Both the position numbers and the translations under genes were made by a program. Positions 17,254-25,988 of a stretch of 64,000 nucleotides of DNA are shown here, piece by piece. How positions within the stretch are numbered: position 1 is the stretch's first letter; each line of letters opens with the position of its first letter. This DNA is from Candidatus Woesearchaeota archaeon (lineage in GTDB: Archaea; Nanobdellota; Nanobdellia; Woesearchaeales; JABMPP01): positions 1 to 64,000 of the forward strand of contig JAGVYD010000010.1 in the NCBI GenBank assembly GCA_018303405.1, in the 5' to 3' direction. Under the pieces are notes generated by a model, which had not been told where the DNA came from, did no database searches, and saw nothing but the letters and a program-made list of their open reading frames with translations.

Positions 17254-18678
17254 TCAAACTCTCTTTTTGACTGCTGCCTGGAGCATTTCCAAATCCTTAT
17301 TGTCAAACACTCTCATGAGCAGTGTCAGTCCAACATATATGCATGCGGCAAATGCTATCTGCACCCACAGGCTGATGCTGGCCAGGAAAATGCACGATGC
17401 GGCAAGCGCAGCCACAAAGGGCTTCCAAATCTCAAAAAAAGCAACTGTTGAATCCACATATTTCATAATAAGGTGATAATACAATAACATCAAGAGCAGC
17501 TCGCTGATAACTGTGGTTATTGCCGCGCCCACAAATCCATAAATTGGTATTATCAGGAGGTTCAGCACAATGTTCACCGCAGCGGTGATCCCCTGGTAAA
17601 CCACCCTTTCCTTTTGACGGTCCATAGACGCCAAAACACTGCCATTAACATTGCTCAAAAACCTGAAAATAACCACAATGCTCAAAACCCTCAGCACGAT
17701 TATGCTGCTTTCATATGCATGGCCATATAGAATCGTTATTATTTGTGGGGCAAGCACAAAGAATCCGACTGCAATTGGAGGTGCCAGTACCATCATGTAC
17801 TTCGCCGACCTGCCATAAATCATTTTGAAGCTGTCAGATGACCTGGTAAAGACCCTTGAAAGAACAGGGAATATGGCAAATGTGTAAATGTAAGGTATGA
17901 TCATTATGGCCAGTGGGATATTGTATGCAGCGCTGTAAATGCCCACCTCATAATCCCCTCTCATCTTGGAAAGCATGACACTGCCTATGTAAAAATAGAT
18001 ATTGTAAAAGACCAGGGTAAGTGCAAAGGGTATTGATTCCATGAACAGGCCCTTTATGAAAGCCCAGTCATGCTCATATTTGATTCTAACATACTTCGCA
18101 GCCATAATCCAGAATGACAAGATCAGCAATGCTGCCTCGCTGCACAAATACAAAAGGGCAACAGCAAATAGGCCATATCCATTCCACAACGCTGCTACCA
18201 CACCGGCAGTTAGAAGGATTGCCCGCAAGGCCTTGATTGCCCCATCCCACTGCATTTCTTCATAAGCGACGAACACTGAGCTGAAAAGGTCAGTGAAGGA
18301 TTTTAACAGGAACGAGCCAAAGAAAATATAGACAATTATTCTCACTTCCCTGAGATAGCCAAGAAGGTTAAGGAAAAGCATCACCAATAAGAATGAACCA
18401 ATTGTCAGCCACAGCTTCAGGTACAAGGAATTGCTCAGGTACCTTGCAGCCAATTTTCTGTCCCTGCTGACTTTTAGCACCAGCAATAGCTGCAGGCCCA
18501 GCCCTGCCAGGATAACAGCAATCATGGAGAAGGAAATCGCAAAATTATACCTTCCAAAAAGCGCGCTGCCAAGCTCCCTTGCCATGAACACGACAAGGAA
18601 AATCTGCAGCACCCTGACTATGAATTCAGCAGCTGTCAGCACAAAAATATTCCTGGCAATTCTTCTGACTCCTTCCAT
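17254..18678 (-). CDS. Polysaccharide/oligosaccharide flippase (Wzx-like)
   Basis: 474 residues with 12-14 predicted membrane helices and few charged loops. The opening (NIFVLTAAEFIVRVLQIFLVVFMARELG) and the middle FAIFPVLSRVF block are typical of the polysaccharide_synt/MVF clan that flips lipid-linked sugars across the membrane. It is the first of two flippases in the window (the other is at 47349). TTTATAA about 30 bases upstream on the minus strand is its likely TATA box. It is convergent with the UDP-xylose genes and divergent from the SGNH gene. Confidence 0.9.
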   Translation of the reverse strand: MEGVRRIARNIFVLTAAEFIVRVLQIFLVVFMARELGSALFGRYNFAISFSMIAVILAGLGLQLLLVLKVSRDRKLAARYLSNSLYLKLWLTIGSFLLVMLFLNLLGYLREVRIIVYIFFGSFLLKSFTDLFSSVFVAYEEMQWDGAIKALRAILLTAGVVAALWNGYGLFAVALLYLCSEAALLILSFWIMAAKYVRIKYEHDWAFIKGLFMESIPFALTLVFYNIYFYIGSVMLSKMRGDYEVGIYSAAYNIPLAIMIIPYIYTFAIFPVLSRVFTRSSDSFKMIYGRSAKYMMVLAPPIAVGFFVLAPQIITILYGHAYESSIIVLRVLSIVVIFRFLSNVNGSVLASMDRQKERVVYQGITAAVNIVLNLLIIPIYGFVGAAITTVISELLLMLLYYHLIMKYVDSTVAFFEIWKPFVAALAASCIFLASISLWVQIAFAACIYVGLTLLMRVFDNKDLEMLQAAVKKRV

Positions 18679-18748
18679 TCTGACCGGTCCATCCTAAAAC
18701 CAATATGTTTATAAATGTTTATTTTAGCTTTTAGCAGATAATATCGTC

Positions 18749-20143
18749 ATGTATCATATCATGCACCAGCCTCAGGCTGTGTCGGGGGCAAGACTTATGG
18801 CCTATAAGCCAGTTTTGGTTCGCGGAATGCCCAGGCATTCTGCTGTGAATTTTGGCAAATTCGTGGTCCTGTTAATCATTGCACTTCCGGTTTTTTGCCT
18901 GCTGTTCAGGCAAAACTACACCAGCTTGCTGTACTATGTGCTTGGCATCATCATACTTGAAATTCTTATGCAGGTATTTGTCAATTATCTCCGGGGCAAA
19001 TTTCCATGGATGATAACTGCAAAGGATGAACTGCCCGAAATTAATCCTAAGGGCCTCGACAGCTTCATGAAACATGGCTTTGATGCAGAGCTTGGCTGGA
19101 TCAGGAAGCCAAACACTTCAAAGGAAGAAAAGGGAAAGGAAGGCACTTCAAAATATCACATCGGTGCAAATGGAGCAAGAAAAAATCCGGGTTATGAAAA
19201 AAAGCCTCTCAAAATATCTGTCTACGGCGACAGCTTTGCCTTTGCGCGCCAGGTAAATGACAACCAGACATGGGAATGGCACCTCAGCAAGCTTACAAAA
19301 AGCAACGTGCTTAATCTTGGCGTGGGAAATTATGGGCTTGACCAGTCCATAATCAGGATGAAGCGCGACTATCCAAGCAGCCGGACCCCTGTAGTAATAA
19401 TCGGGGTTGTCCCCTCCACTATTGTGCGTGTGCTGTGCATCTGGAAGCATTACAATGAGTTCGGGAATGCCCTTGCATTCAAGCCCATGTTCGTGCTCGG
19501 CGGCAAAAAGCCCAGGCTTGTGCCAAACATAATGACATCAAGGGAGAAGATTCTCAGCCTTGAAGGCCATCTTGATTATTTTCAGAAGAATGATTATTTT
19601 TATAAGGCAAAGTTCAGGAAGGAAATGATAAGCTTCCCCTACACAATGTCATTTTTTGGCAATCCGCTGAGGAACATCCCTCTTGCCCTGCTCATCCTTT
19701 GGTCTGAATTCTTCGAATCAGCTGAGCAAAAGGCAAAACAGGTTTATTCCACTCCCATGAAAGTAATAATGGACATTAACCTGGAGCTGAGATATGCGCT
19801 TTACACCAAGAATGATTATGCCCCTGAATTGATGAGGCAACTGGTTGTAAAGGAATTTGCAGATTATGCCAAGCGCATGAAATTCAGGCCTGTTTTCCTG
19901 ATGTTGCCGCAAAAAGATGATGTGGCCTTTGTCAGAAAGCACGGCAATTATTATGCTGAATTTATCAAAAGCATTTCAGGCAATGTGGTGGCAATTGATT
20001 TGACAGACAGCCTGCTGAAAGCCAGGGACATTGACAGCCTTTACTCTGATGACAATCAGTATGGCGGGCACTACAGCAAAAAGGGAAATAAATTCGTAGC
20101 TGAACATGTTTATTCAGCACTCAAGGATGCCAAACTGTTCTGA
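18749..20143 (+). CDS. Membrane-anchored SGNH-fold hydrolase or acyltransferase-like protein
   Basis: 464 residues. Two N-terminal membrane helices (about 30-72) are followed by an SGNH-like domain: block I ISVYGDSFAFARQV (GDS with the nucleophile serine), a glycine block LGVGNYGLDQS, and block V YGGHYSKKGNKFVAEH with the catalytic histidine and a preceding aspartate. Such domains add or remove acyl groups on surface glycans (AlgJ/AlgX and DltD-like). The fold's order is complete, so it is probably active. It lies just before the glutamine-kinase-like operon, so a role in modifying the same surface polymer is possible but not shown. ATG 18761 or 18797 could also be the start. Confidence 0.75.
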   Translation: MYHIMHQPQAVSGARLMAYKPVLVRGMPRHSAVNFGKFVVLLIIALPVFCLLFRQNYTSLLYYVLGIIILEILMQVFVNYLRGKFPWMITAKDELPEINPKGLDSFMKHGFDAELGWIRKPNTSKEEKGKEGTSKYHIGANGARKNPGYEKKPLKISVYGDSFAFARQVNDNQTWEWHLSKLTKSNVLNLGVGNYGLDQSIIRMKRDYPSSRTPVVIIGVVPSTIVRVLCIWKHYNEFGNALAFKPMFVLGGKKPRLVPNIMTSREKILSLEGHLDYFQKNDYFYKAKFRKEMISFPYTMSFFGNPLRNIPLALLILWSEFFESAEQKAKQVYSTPMKVIMDINLELRYALYTKNDYAPELMRQLVVKEFADYAKRMKFRPVFLMLPQKDDVAFVRKHGNYYAEFIKSISGNVVAIDLTDSLLKARDIDSLYSDDNQYGGHYSKKGNKFVAEHVYSALKDAKLF

Positions 20144-20237
20144 GCCAAACTGGTCTGATTGGCTTATTCCCTGCTTCTCCTAATCATATATGAAAATAAA
20201 TAATATTTTCGAATTTTATCTGAATAATAATATATTC

Positions 20238-20254
20238 TACTAGTAATACTAGTA
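20238..20254. promoter_or_regulatory. Double palindrome upstream of the glutamine-kinase-like operon
   Basis: TACTAGTAATACTAGTA is a perfect 17-base inverted repeat built from two copies of the self-complementary TACTAGTA. It ends about 16 bases before the TATA-like box TTTAAATA (20270-20277) of the gene at 20310, a usual position for an archaeal regulator. The start codon then has GGAGTG upstream. Confidence 0.55.
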
Positions 20255-20309
20255 TCTAAAACGCTAAAGTTTAAATACCTCTATAATTTCGCACTTGGAG
20301 TGAACTGCC

Positions 20310-23300
20310 ATGAAAGCCAAAGTCTGGAAAAACAAGTCAAACGGCCAGCTGTGCATAACCATAGCCAAGAATTCCGGGGTCAGGGAAGGCGACCTTGTTG
20401 AAGTCGACCAGCCTAAGGTCAGGACAATAGCTTACAGCGGTGTTGTTGCGGACATGTTCCATTACGGGCATTTGAACAGCCTCCTGTATGCAGCTTCAAT
20501 CTCTGATTTCAATGTGTGCGGAATTTTGACAGACAAGGCAGTTGAGGAATACCGCGCCAGGCCAATTGCCAATCTGGAAGAAAGAAAAGCAATTGTTTCC
20601 AATCTTAAGTGCGTTGACAGGGTCATGGTGCAAAAAACGCGCGACCCGACTCAAAACCTAAAAAAGCTCCATGAGGAATTTCCTGAGGCGGAAATAATCC
20701 TTGTGCACGGCTCTGACCTAAAATATGTGCACGGCTCAGAATACATCACCCAAATCAATGGCAAGGTTATGCAGCATCCCTATTATGACAGGCTTTCCAC
20801 TTACAAAATACTCAACCGTTTCCTGGAATCCGGCACAACCCTCAAGGACATAACCAACTTCACCTCTTACATCGCAGGCAAGAAGCCGTTTGACACAGAG
20901 GACAAGCGCGGGAACAAGATGATTGTTTCCACCAAGGCTGAAACCCTGAAGGCGCTGATGCCTCTTGTCAGGAAATCCAGAATTGAGAAAATGTACATTT
21001 TCACAACAGCAGACTGGAAAAACCAGCGGGAGCAAATCCTGAGGGACATAAAGGAAAGCTTTGCAGGAAAAATCATTGTCCGTTCATCTGCTGTGAACGA
21101 GGACACGCTTAAGCAGTCGCTCGCAGGAAACTATCAAAGCGTCCTGAATGTAAATCCGGGCGACGAAAAATCCACTTCATCAGCAATTAATGCGGTATTG
21201 GATTCGTATGCCAAAGGCATGGGTGAAAGCAGCTTCAACCAAATACTGGTGCAGCAGCAGACAGAAAACATTGCAATGTCAGGCGTAGTGTTCACCTACG
21301 CTCTTGGGACAAATGCACCTTACTATGTAATCAACTATGACTCCACCACAAAAAGCACAGACAGCGTGACAGCTGGACGTGAAAGCCAGTCAATGATGAT
21401 ATTCCGAAAAAGCAGGCAGTATCCTGCCAAAATGCAAAGACTCATGGAAGCGGTGAAAGAGCTCGAGGAGCTTATTCCCGGCCTGCCGCTGGATATTGAA
21501 TTTGCCATTGCCGGGAACAAAGAAAGCGTTGTCTTGTTCCAGGTCAGGCCATTGGCCGCCAACATCAATGAAGCCAGGATGGATGACCAGGTCAGGGAAA
21601 GGATTTCACAGCTGAAACAGAAGTTTTCCCAATTATCCAGGCCAGTTGCCCATCTTGAAGGCTCCTACACAATTTTCGCTGACATGCCTGACTGGAACCC
21701 TGCGGAAATAATTGGGGACAATCCGCATTATCTGGATTTTTCCTTATATGATTACCTCATAACAGACAGCGCATGGCACGAGGCAAGGACATCACAGGGA
21801 TATTTTGATGTCAGCCCGGCCAAGCTTGTTGAGCTTTTCGGCAATAAGCCCTATGTCAATGTGAGGAACACATTCAATTCGTTCACCCCTGCCACAATAT
21901 CAAAGGCATTGAGAGGCAAGCTCATTGCATTCTATCTTGAAAAATTAAAAAAACAGCCAGAGCTGTATGACAAGGTGGAATTTGACATACTTTTTACCTG
22001 CTATGATTTAGACTATAATGCTCGAGCAGATGAGCTCCTGAAAAACGGCTTCTCAAAACAGGAGACTGAAAGCCTTAAGCAATCTCTAATTTCCCTAACG
22101 AACAACCTTGTGCTCGCAAGCCCACAGTCCATCAGGGCAGACATGGATGATGGATTTTCCCTGAAAAAAAACAGGGACAAAATTGCACTCCAACAAAAAA
22201 AGGAAACACCTTCTCCAATGAAGATCATATCTGACGCAAAACTTCTTCTCGATGACTGCAGGAAGCTTGGCACAGTCCAATTCTCAAGGCTGGCAAGGCT
22301 CGCTTTTATCGCTAAAATAATCCTAAAGAGCCTTGTGTCAAACAAAATTGTGTCAAAGGAATGGGAGGATAATCTTCTTGCTTCAATCTCAACCGTTGCC
22401 ACTGATATGAAAACAGACTTTGAAAAACTGGCCGAAGGCTCAATGAGCCAGGAGGATTTTGTTGAAAAATATTCCCACCTAAGACCCGGCTCATATGACA
22501 TCACCTCACCACGTTATGGCTCAAACCCGGACCTCATCAGCACAAGCCATGCCGAGCTAAAAACCAAAGCATCCGAAAAAAAGCGGACTTTCAAGCTAAT
22601 TCCTGAGGACAGGAAAAAAATAGACAAAGCATTCATCAAACACGGGCTAACATTCAATGCTGGCCAGTTCATGGAATTTGTCAAGGCAGCTATCTCATCT
22701 AGAGAGCTTTCAAAATTCGAGTTCACAAAGAATCTGAGCGACGCAATTGAGCTTTTGGCCGAAGCTGGCATGAAAATGGGCTTTACGCGCCAGGAGATTG
22801 CCATGCTGGATATCAACGAAATATTTGAAATGAACAACTCAGCCACCAATGCGCACCAGCTCAGCCTCAAATGGAAGGAAAGGATAAAAACCCGGACCGA
22901 AGAAAGAGGGATTAACAACCACCTTCTGCTTCCATCAATTTTGTTTTCAGCAGATGACTTTGATATTGTCAGACATCACAAGACAAAGCCAAATTTTGTG
23001 ACTCAAAAATCAGTTGAGGCGGAAATAATCGAAATAAATAATAGCTCGGACTCCAGCATACCTGATATTGAAGGCAAGATTGTGCTGATTGAAAACGGCG
23101 ACCCGGGCTATGACTGGATTTTTACAAGGGAGATAAAAGGCCTTATCACAAAATATGGAGGGGCAGCTTCCCATATGACAATAAGGTGCGCTGAATTCAG
23201 CCTGCCTGCTGCAATTGGCAGCGGCGGCACAATATATTCACAGCTTCAGTCAGCAAAACGGGCAAGGCTGGACTGCAAAGGCATGCGAATAACAGTCACG

Positions 23301-23312
23301 GAGGCAAAATAA
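20310..23312 (+). CDS. Fusion: AbrB-like domain, HxGH cytidylyltransferase, glutamine-kinase/PEP-synthase-like enzyme
   Basis: 1000 residues. Residues 1-35 look like an AbrB/SpoVT swapped hairpin. Residues 38-175 are an HxGH nucleotidyltransferase of the glycerol- or ethanolamine-phosphate cytidylyltransferase type (DMFHYGH, histidines 51 and 54). Residues about 205-420 are an ATP-grasp domain like that of PEP synthase (IIVRSSAVNEDT, later LDIEFAI and FQVRPL). A long helical middle follows, and the C-terminus is the phosphohistidine swivelling domain (KYGGAASHMTIRCAEF, His 955). The ATP-grasp plus swivelling-histidine set is shared by PEP synthase and by Campylobacter L-glutamine kinase Cj1418. 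The next gene resembles Cj1417 and a nearby one Cj1416, so glutamine kinase is favoured. There is no pyruvate/PEP barrel domain at the C-terminus, which argues against PEP synthase. Confidence 0.75.
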   Translation: MKAKVWKNKSNGQLCITIAKNSGVREGDLVEVDQPKVRTIAYSGVVADMFHYGHLNSLLYAASISDFNVCGILTDKAVEEYRARPIANLEERKAIVSNLKCVDRVMVQKTRDPTQNLKKLHEEFPEAEIILVHGSDLKYVHGSEYITQINGKVMQHPYYDRLSTYKILNRFLESGTTLKDITNFTSYIAGKKPFDTEDKRGNKMIVSTKAETLKALMPLVRKSRIEKMYIFTTADWKNQREQILRDIKESFAGKIIVRSSAVNEDTLKQSLAGNYQSVLNVNPGDEKSTSSAINAVLDSYAKGMGESSFNQILVQQQTENIAMSGVVFTYALGTNAPYYVINYDSTTKSTDSVTAGRESQSMMIFRKSRQYPAKMQRLMEAVKELEELIPGLPLDIEFAIAGNKESVVLFQVRPLAANINEARMDDQVRERISQLKQKFSQLSRPVAHLEGSYTIFADMPDWNPAEIIGDNPHYLDFSLYDYLITDSAWHEARTSQGYFDVSPAKLVELFGNKPYVNVRNTFNSFTPATISKALRGKLIAFYLEKLKKQPELYDKVEFDILFTCYDLDYNARADELLKNGFSKQETESLKQSLISLTNNLVLASPQSIRADMDDGFSLKKNRDKIALQQKKETPSPMKIISDAKLLLDDCRKLGTVQFSRLARLAFIAKIILKSLVSNKIVSKEWEDNLLASISTVATDMKTDFEKLAEGSMSQEDFVEKYSHLRPGSYDITSPRYGSNPDLISTSHAELKTKASEKKRTFKLIPEDRKKIDKAFIKHGLTFNAGQFMEFVKAAISSRELSKFEFTKNLSDAIELLAEAGMKMGFTRQEIAMLDINEIFEMNNSATNAHQLSLKWKERIKTRTEERGINNHLLLPSILFSADDFDIVRHHKTKPNFVTQKSVEAEIIEINNSSDSSIPDIEGKIVLIENGDPGYDWIFTREIKGLITKYGGAASHMTIRCAEFSLPAAIGSGGTIYSQLQSAKRARLDCKGMRITVTEAK

Positions 23313-23313
23313 A

Positions 23314-24012
23314 ATGTGGATGGCCATAACGCAAAGAAACGAGAAAAACAGGCACGGCTCTGCAATAGATGTGCTCGAACAGAACTATGTCAACTTTTTT
23401 GAGAAATTTGGCATTAAGCTAATTGCCATTCCAAACAGTACATCTGATATTGAGCAATATTTCACACAGCTTCCTGTCAAGGCCTTAATCATTACAGGCG
23501 GAGGCGATGTTGATCCTAAGCTGTACGGCGGAAAAAGAAAAGAAGGCATGGAACTGTCCTCAATGCGCGATGCAACAGAAAAAAAACTCATGGCTTATGC
23601 AGTTGAACACAAGCTTCCCGTCCTCGGCATCTGCCGCGGCTGCCAGTTCATAAATGTCTTTTTCGGCGGAAAAGTAATAACCGGCATCAAGGACGCAGTC
23701 GGAGAAACACATGTTGGCGTTGAGCATGGCATAAAAGTTGTGGATGCTTCAGTCCAGGCAGTGCTCGGCAAAAAAGGAAAAGTGAACTCCTACCATGACC
23801 ACGGCATGACTGAAAAAGAGCTTGCCAAAGGACTGAAACCATTTGCACTGTCTGAAAAGGGCGTTATTGAAGGCTACTATCATGAATCGCTTCCCATTGC
23901 AGCGATAATCTGGCATCCCGAAAGAAAATCTCCTGACAATAAATTCAATGCTAAGATTATAAAGGCATTCATGGCTGGGAAATTGTTCTGGAAAGCCAGA
24001 AATACAAGATAG
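23314..24012 (+). CDS. Class I glutamine amidotransferase-like hydrolase (gamma-glutamyl-CDP-amidate hydrolase candidate)
   Basis: 232 residues, a single GATase domain of the PuuD/peptidase C26 type. TGGGDVDP (61-68) is the oxyanion strand, GICRGCQF carries the nucleophile C107, and WHPER carries H201 and E203, so the triad is complete. C26 enzymes cut gamma-glutamyl amide bonds; Campylobacter Cj1417 of this family releases glutamate from CDP-L-glutamine to give cytidine diphosphoramidate. The gene begins one base after the stop of the kinase-like fusion, so the two are coupled. This pairing is the main reason for preferring the phosphoramidate reading over polyamine breakdown. Confidence 0.78.
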   Translation: MWMAITQRNEKNRHGSAIDVLEQNYVNFFEKFGIKLIAIPNSTSDIEQYFTQLPVKALIITGGGDVDPKLYGGKRKEGMELSSMRDATEKKLMAYAVEHKLPVLGICRGCQFINVFFGGKVITGIKDAVGETHVGVEHGIKVVDASVQAVLGKKGKVNSYHDHGMTEKELAKGLKPFALSEKGVIEGYYHESLPIAAIIWHPERKSPDNKFNAKIIKAFMAGKLFWKARNTR

Positions 24013-24059
24013 TCAGGGGAATGCTGATTCAAAATTCAATCAATATTTGTCCAAAAGAA

Positions 24060-24995
24060 TTATCTCAATTTTGTCATTGCTATTTTCTGCTCAAGCACTT
24101 CCTGGCTTTTGCCATTTTCCCTGAGCCATCTGTCCTGCTCCTGAAGGATTTCCATTCCCAGGTCAACTTCCGTTCTGACAGAGGGCTTTTCGAAACCTGC
24201 CAGGCCCCTTTGTCTGAATACAACGCTATGGGGGTGTCGGCTGTCATACTCCACTTCAATGCCTGTTAATGGTTCCAATGCCCCCCCTGTCTGTTCAAAA
24301 TACTTAATCAATCTTTCAGGGTCACTGCCATCTTTCCCCATTAGCATATCCAGTGTCAAATATAAGAAAAATTCAATATCCCCGGAATGACCAAAATTAA
24401 TGTCCAATTGCTTAGGCCTTATATTGCTTACTTTAGACTCATTAAACAAATTTAAGGATCGGTAAAAATGTGCTCCAATTCTGCATGCATATTCTCTCAA
24501 AGAAATTCCTGGATCAGCTGGATTTCCGGCCTGTGGGTTGTCCAGTCCTTGTTCAAGCCAGGCTCGCAAAGGTGCATGTTCTCCATCACCAGCCGCATAG
24601 GTATCGGATTTTTTTGCCTCCGCCCACAAATCAGACATTGCCTTTGGGCCCAAATTAACCGCTTTCCCATCTCTGTCCATGGCATAGCTTCCAATGAGGG
24701 GAACAACATTTGGCCCTGCCAGTCTCCTTGCGCCATTTTTTTCACCGTTCAATCTTGGATCTATATTCAGTATCTCATAAACAATACCAGCTGTTGCCCT
24801 TGCCCTGTCAACAGGGGATGTGCCTATTATAACATTTTCATCTCCATGCAGACCATGCATAATCTCACCGGCATAATTCACGATATAAAACAATTTAGAA
24901 GAGTCCAGCAATGCTTCTGTGCCGGCCCCGTGAGCATTTGGGTCATTGTTCTTGTGCCCATGCCTTACAATTTTCTGTGTGTAAAGTTTGTCCAT
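24060..24995 (-). CDS. Histidine phosphatase superfamily protein
   Basis: About 311 residues from ATG 24995, chosen because TATA-like ATTTAAAC lies at 25029-25036; a longer frame to 25115 is AT-rich and unlikely. KIVRHGHK near the N-terminus is the RHG motif with the phosphorylated histidine, and NFGHSGDIEFFLY near residue 220 supplies the second catalytic histidine, as in the phytase/acid-phosphatase branch. Between them the sequence is divergent and I cannot name a substrate. No signal peptide is seen, so it is probably cytosolic. It lies convergent to the amidotransferase and divergent from the cytidylyltransferase, in the middle of the putative phosphoramidate locus. Confidence 0.75.
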   Translation of the reverse strand: MDKLYTQKIVRHGHKNNDPNAHGAGTEALLDSSKLFYIVNYAGEIMHGLHGDENVIIGTSPVDRARATAGIVYEILNIDPRLNGEKNGARRLAGPNVVPLIGSYAMDRDGKAVNLGPKAMSDLWAEAKKSDTYAAGDGEHAPLRAWLEQGLDNPQAGNPADPGISLREYACRIGAHFYRSLNLFNESKVSNIRPKQLDINFGHSGDIEFFLYLTLDMLMGKDGSDPERLIKYFEQTGGALEPLTGIEVEYDSRHPHSVVFRQRGLAGFEKPSVRTEVDLGMEILQEQDRWLRENGKSQEVLEQKIAMTKLR

Positions 24996-25159
24996 TTTGC
25001 CTGCTATTATCAAGCCATCTATCCCAATATTTAAACCTTTGTATAATTTTCTACTATAAAATAGTAAATATATATTGATGCAGGCACAATGTTTATAAAA
25101 CAATTTGCAATACAATTATCAACATAAACTCAGTAAAATTTCAACCTCAGGAGTGCAAA

Positions 25160-25951
25160 ATGAAAGCAATCATCCTCGCAGCAGGAATGGGGACAAGGCT
25201 GGGCAAGTACACCAAGGATTTGCCAAAATGCATGCTCAAGTTCAGCGGCAAGACCCTTCTGGAAAGGCAGATTGAAACATTGAGAAATGCAGGCATCAGG
25301 GATATTTCCATTGTCACGGGCTACATGGCTGAAAAAATAAATTATCCCGGAGTCAAATATTACAAGAATAAGGATTTTGCAACAACCAACATGGTTGAAA
25401 GCCTTTTCTGTGCTGTTGATGAAATGACAGATGACCTGGTTGTCTGCTACGGCGATATTGTCTACCAGAAAAGCGTGATTGATTCTGTGATGCAGAGCAA
25501 GGCTGACATTGGCGTGACTGTTGACTTGGATTACTGGCCATATTGGGCTGCCCGCCTTTCCGAGCCTGAAAAGGACATAGAAAGCCTTGTGGTGGATAAA
25601 AATGGAAAAATAATCGACCTTGGCAATCCGGACTGCAGCCTTGAAGAAGCCAAGGTCCGCTATGTCGGCCTTATTAGATTCTCAAAAAAGGGGCTTTCAG
25701 CGCTGAAAAAAGTCTATTCAGAAAATAAAAAAAAGTATTTCAGCAAAGACGCGCCATGGTTGCGCTCAAAGTCTTTCAAGAAAGCGTATATGACATGCAT
25801 GCTCCAGGCAATGATCAATGCGGGCTACAAAGTCATGCCTATACCAATCAATCGTGGCTGGCTCGAATTTGACACAAGCGAAGATTATGAGAAAATGAGC
25901 GGGCTTCATAAATCAGGCAGGCTCAAGCAATTTATAAAATTGGATGCATAA
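25160..25951 (+). CDS. LicC/Cj1416-like CTP:phospho-compound cytidylyltransferase
   Basis: 263 residues, NTP_transferase fold. The nucleotide-binding opening is ILAAGMGTRLGKYTKDLPKCML (the G-x-GTRL motif, with the PKCM lysine), and VVCYGDIVY holds a metal-binding aspartate. The last part (GWLEFDTSEDYEKM) is typical of LicC-like and sugar cytidylyltransferases. In Campylobacter, Cj1416 of this group makes CDP-L-glutamine from L-glutamine phosphate and CTP; choline- or sugar-phosphate are alternative substrates. It has its own TATA-like TTTATAAAA (near 25090) and GGAGTG ribosome site. The adjacent CDP-alcohol phosphotransferase points to a CDP-linked product in either case. Confidence 0.78.
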   Translation: MKAIILAAGMGTRLGKYTKDLPKCMLKFSGKTLLERQIETLRNAGIRDISIVTGYMAEKINYPGVKYYKNKDFATTNMVESLFCAVDEMTDDLVVCYGDIVYQKSVIDSVMQSKADIGVTVDLDYWPYWAARLSEPEKDIESLVVDKNGKIIDLGNPDCSLEEAKVRYVGLIRFSKKGLSALKKVYSENKKKYFSKDAPWLRSKSFKKAYMTCMLQAMINAGYKVMPIPINRGWLEFDTSEDYEKMSGLHKSGRLKQFIKLDA

Positions 25952-25988
25952 AGAGCCAGTCCGAGCAACCATTTCAATTCTAATCGGC

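Noticed and set aside
20310-23312. Ordinary PEP synthase or pyruvate phosphate dikinase
   Set aside because: The C-terminal PEP/pyruvate barrel is absent, and the chain ends after the swivelling histidine domain, as in the glutamine-kinase group.
24996-25115. Longer N-terminus of the histidine phosphatase
   Set aside because: The added 40 residues are coded by AT-rich promoter sequence containing the TATA box; the RHG motif already lies near the start of the shorter form.
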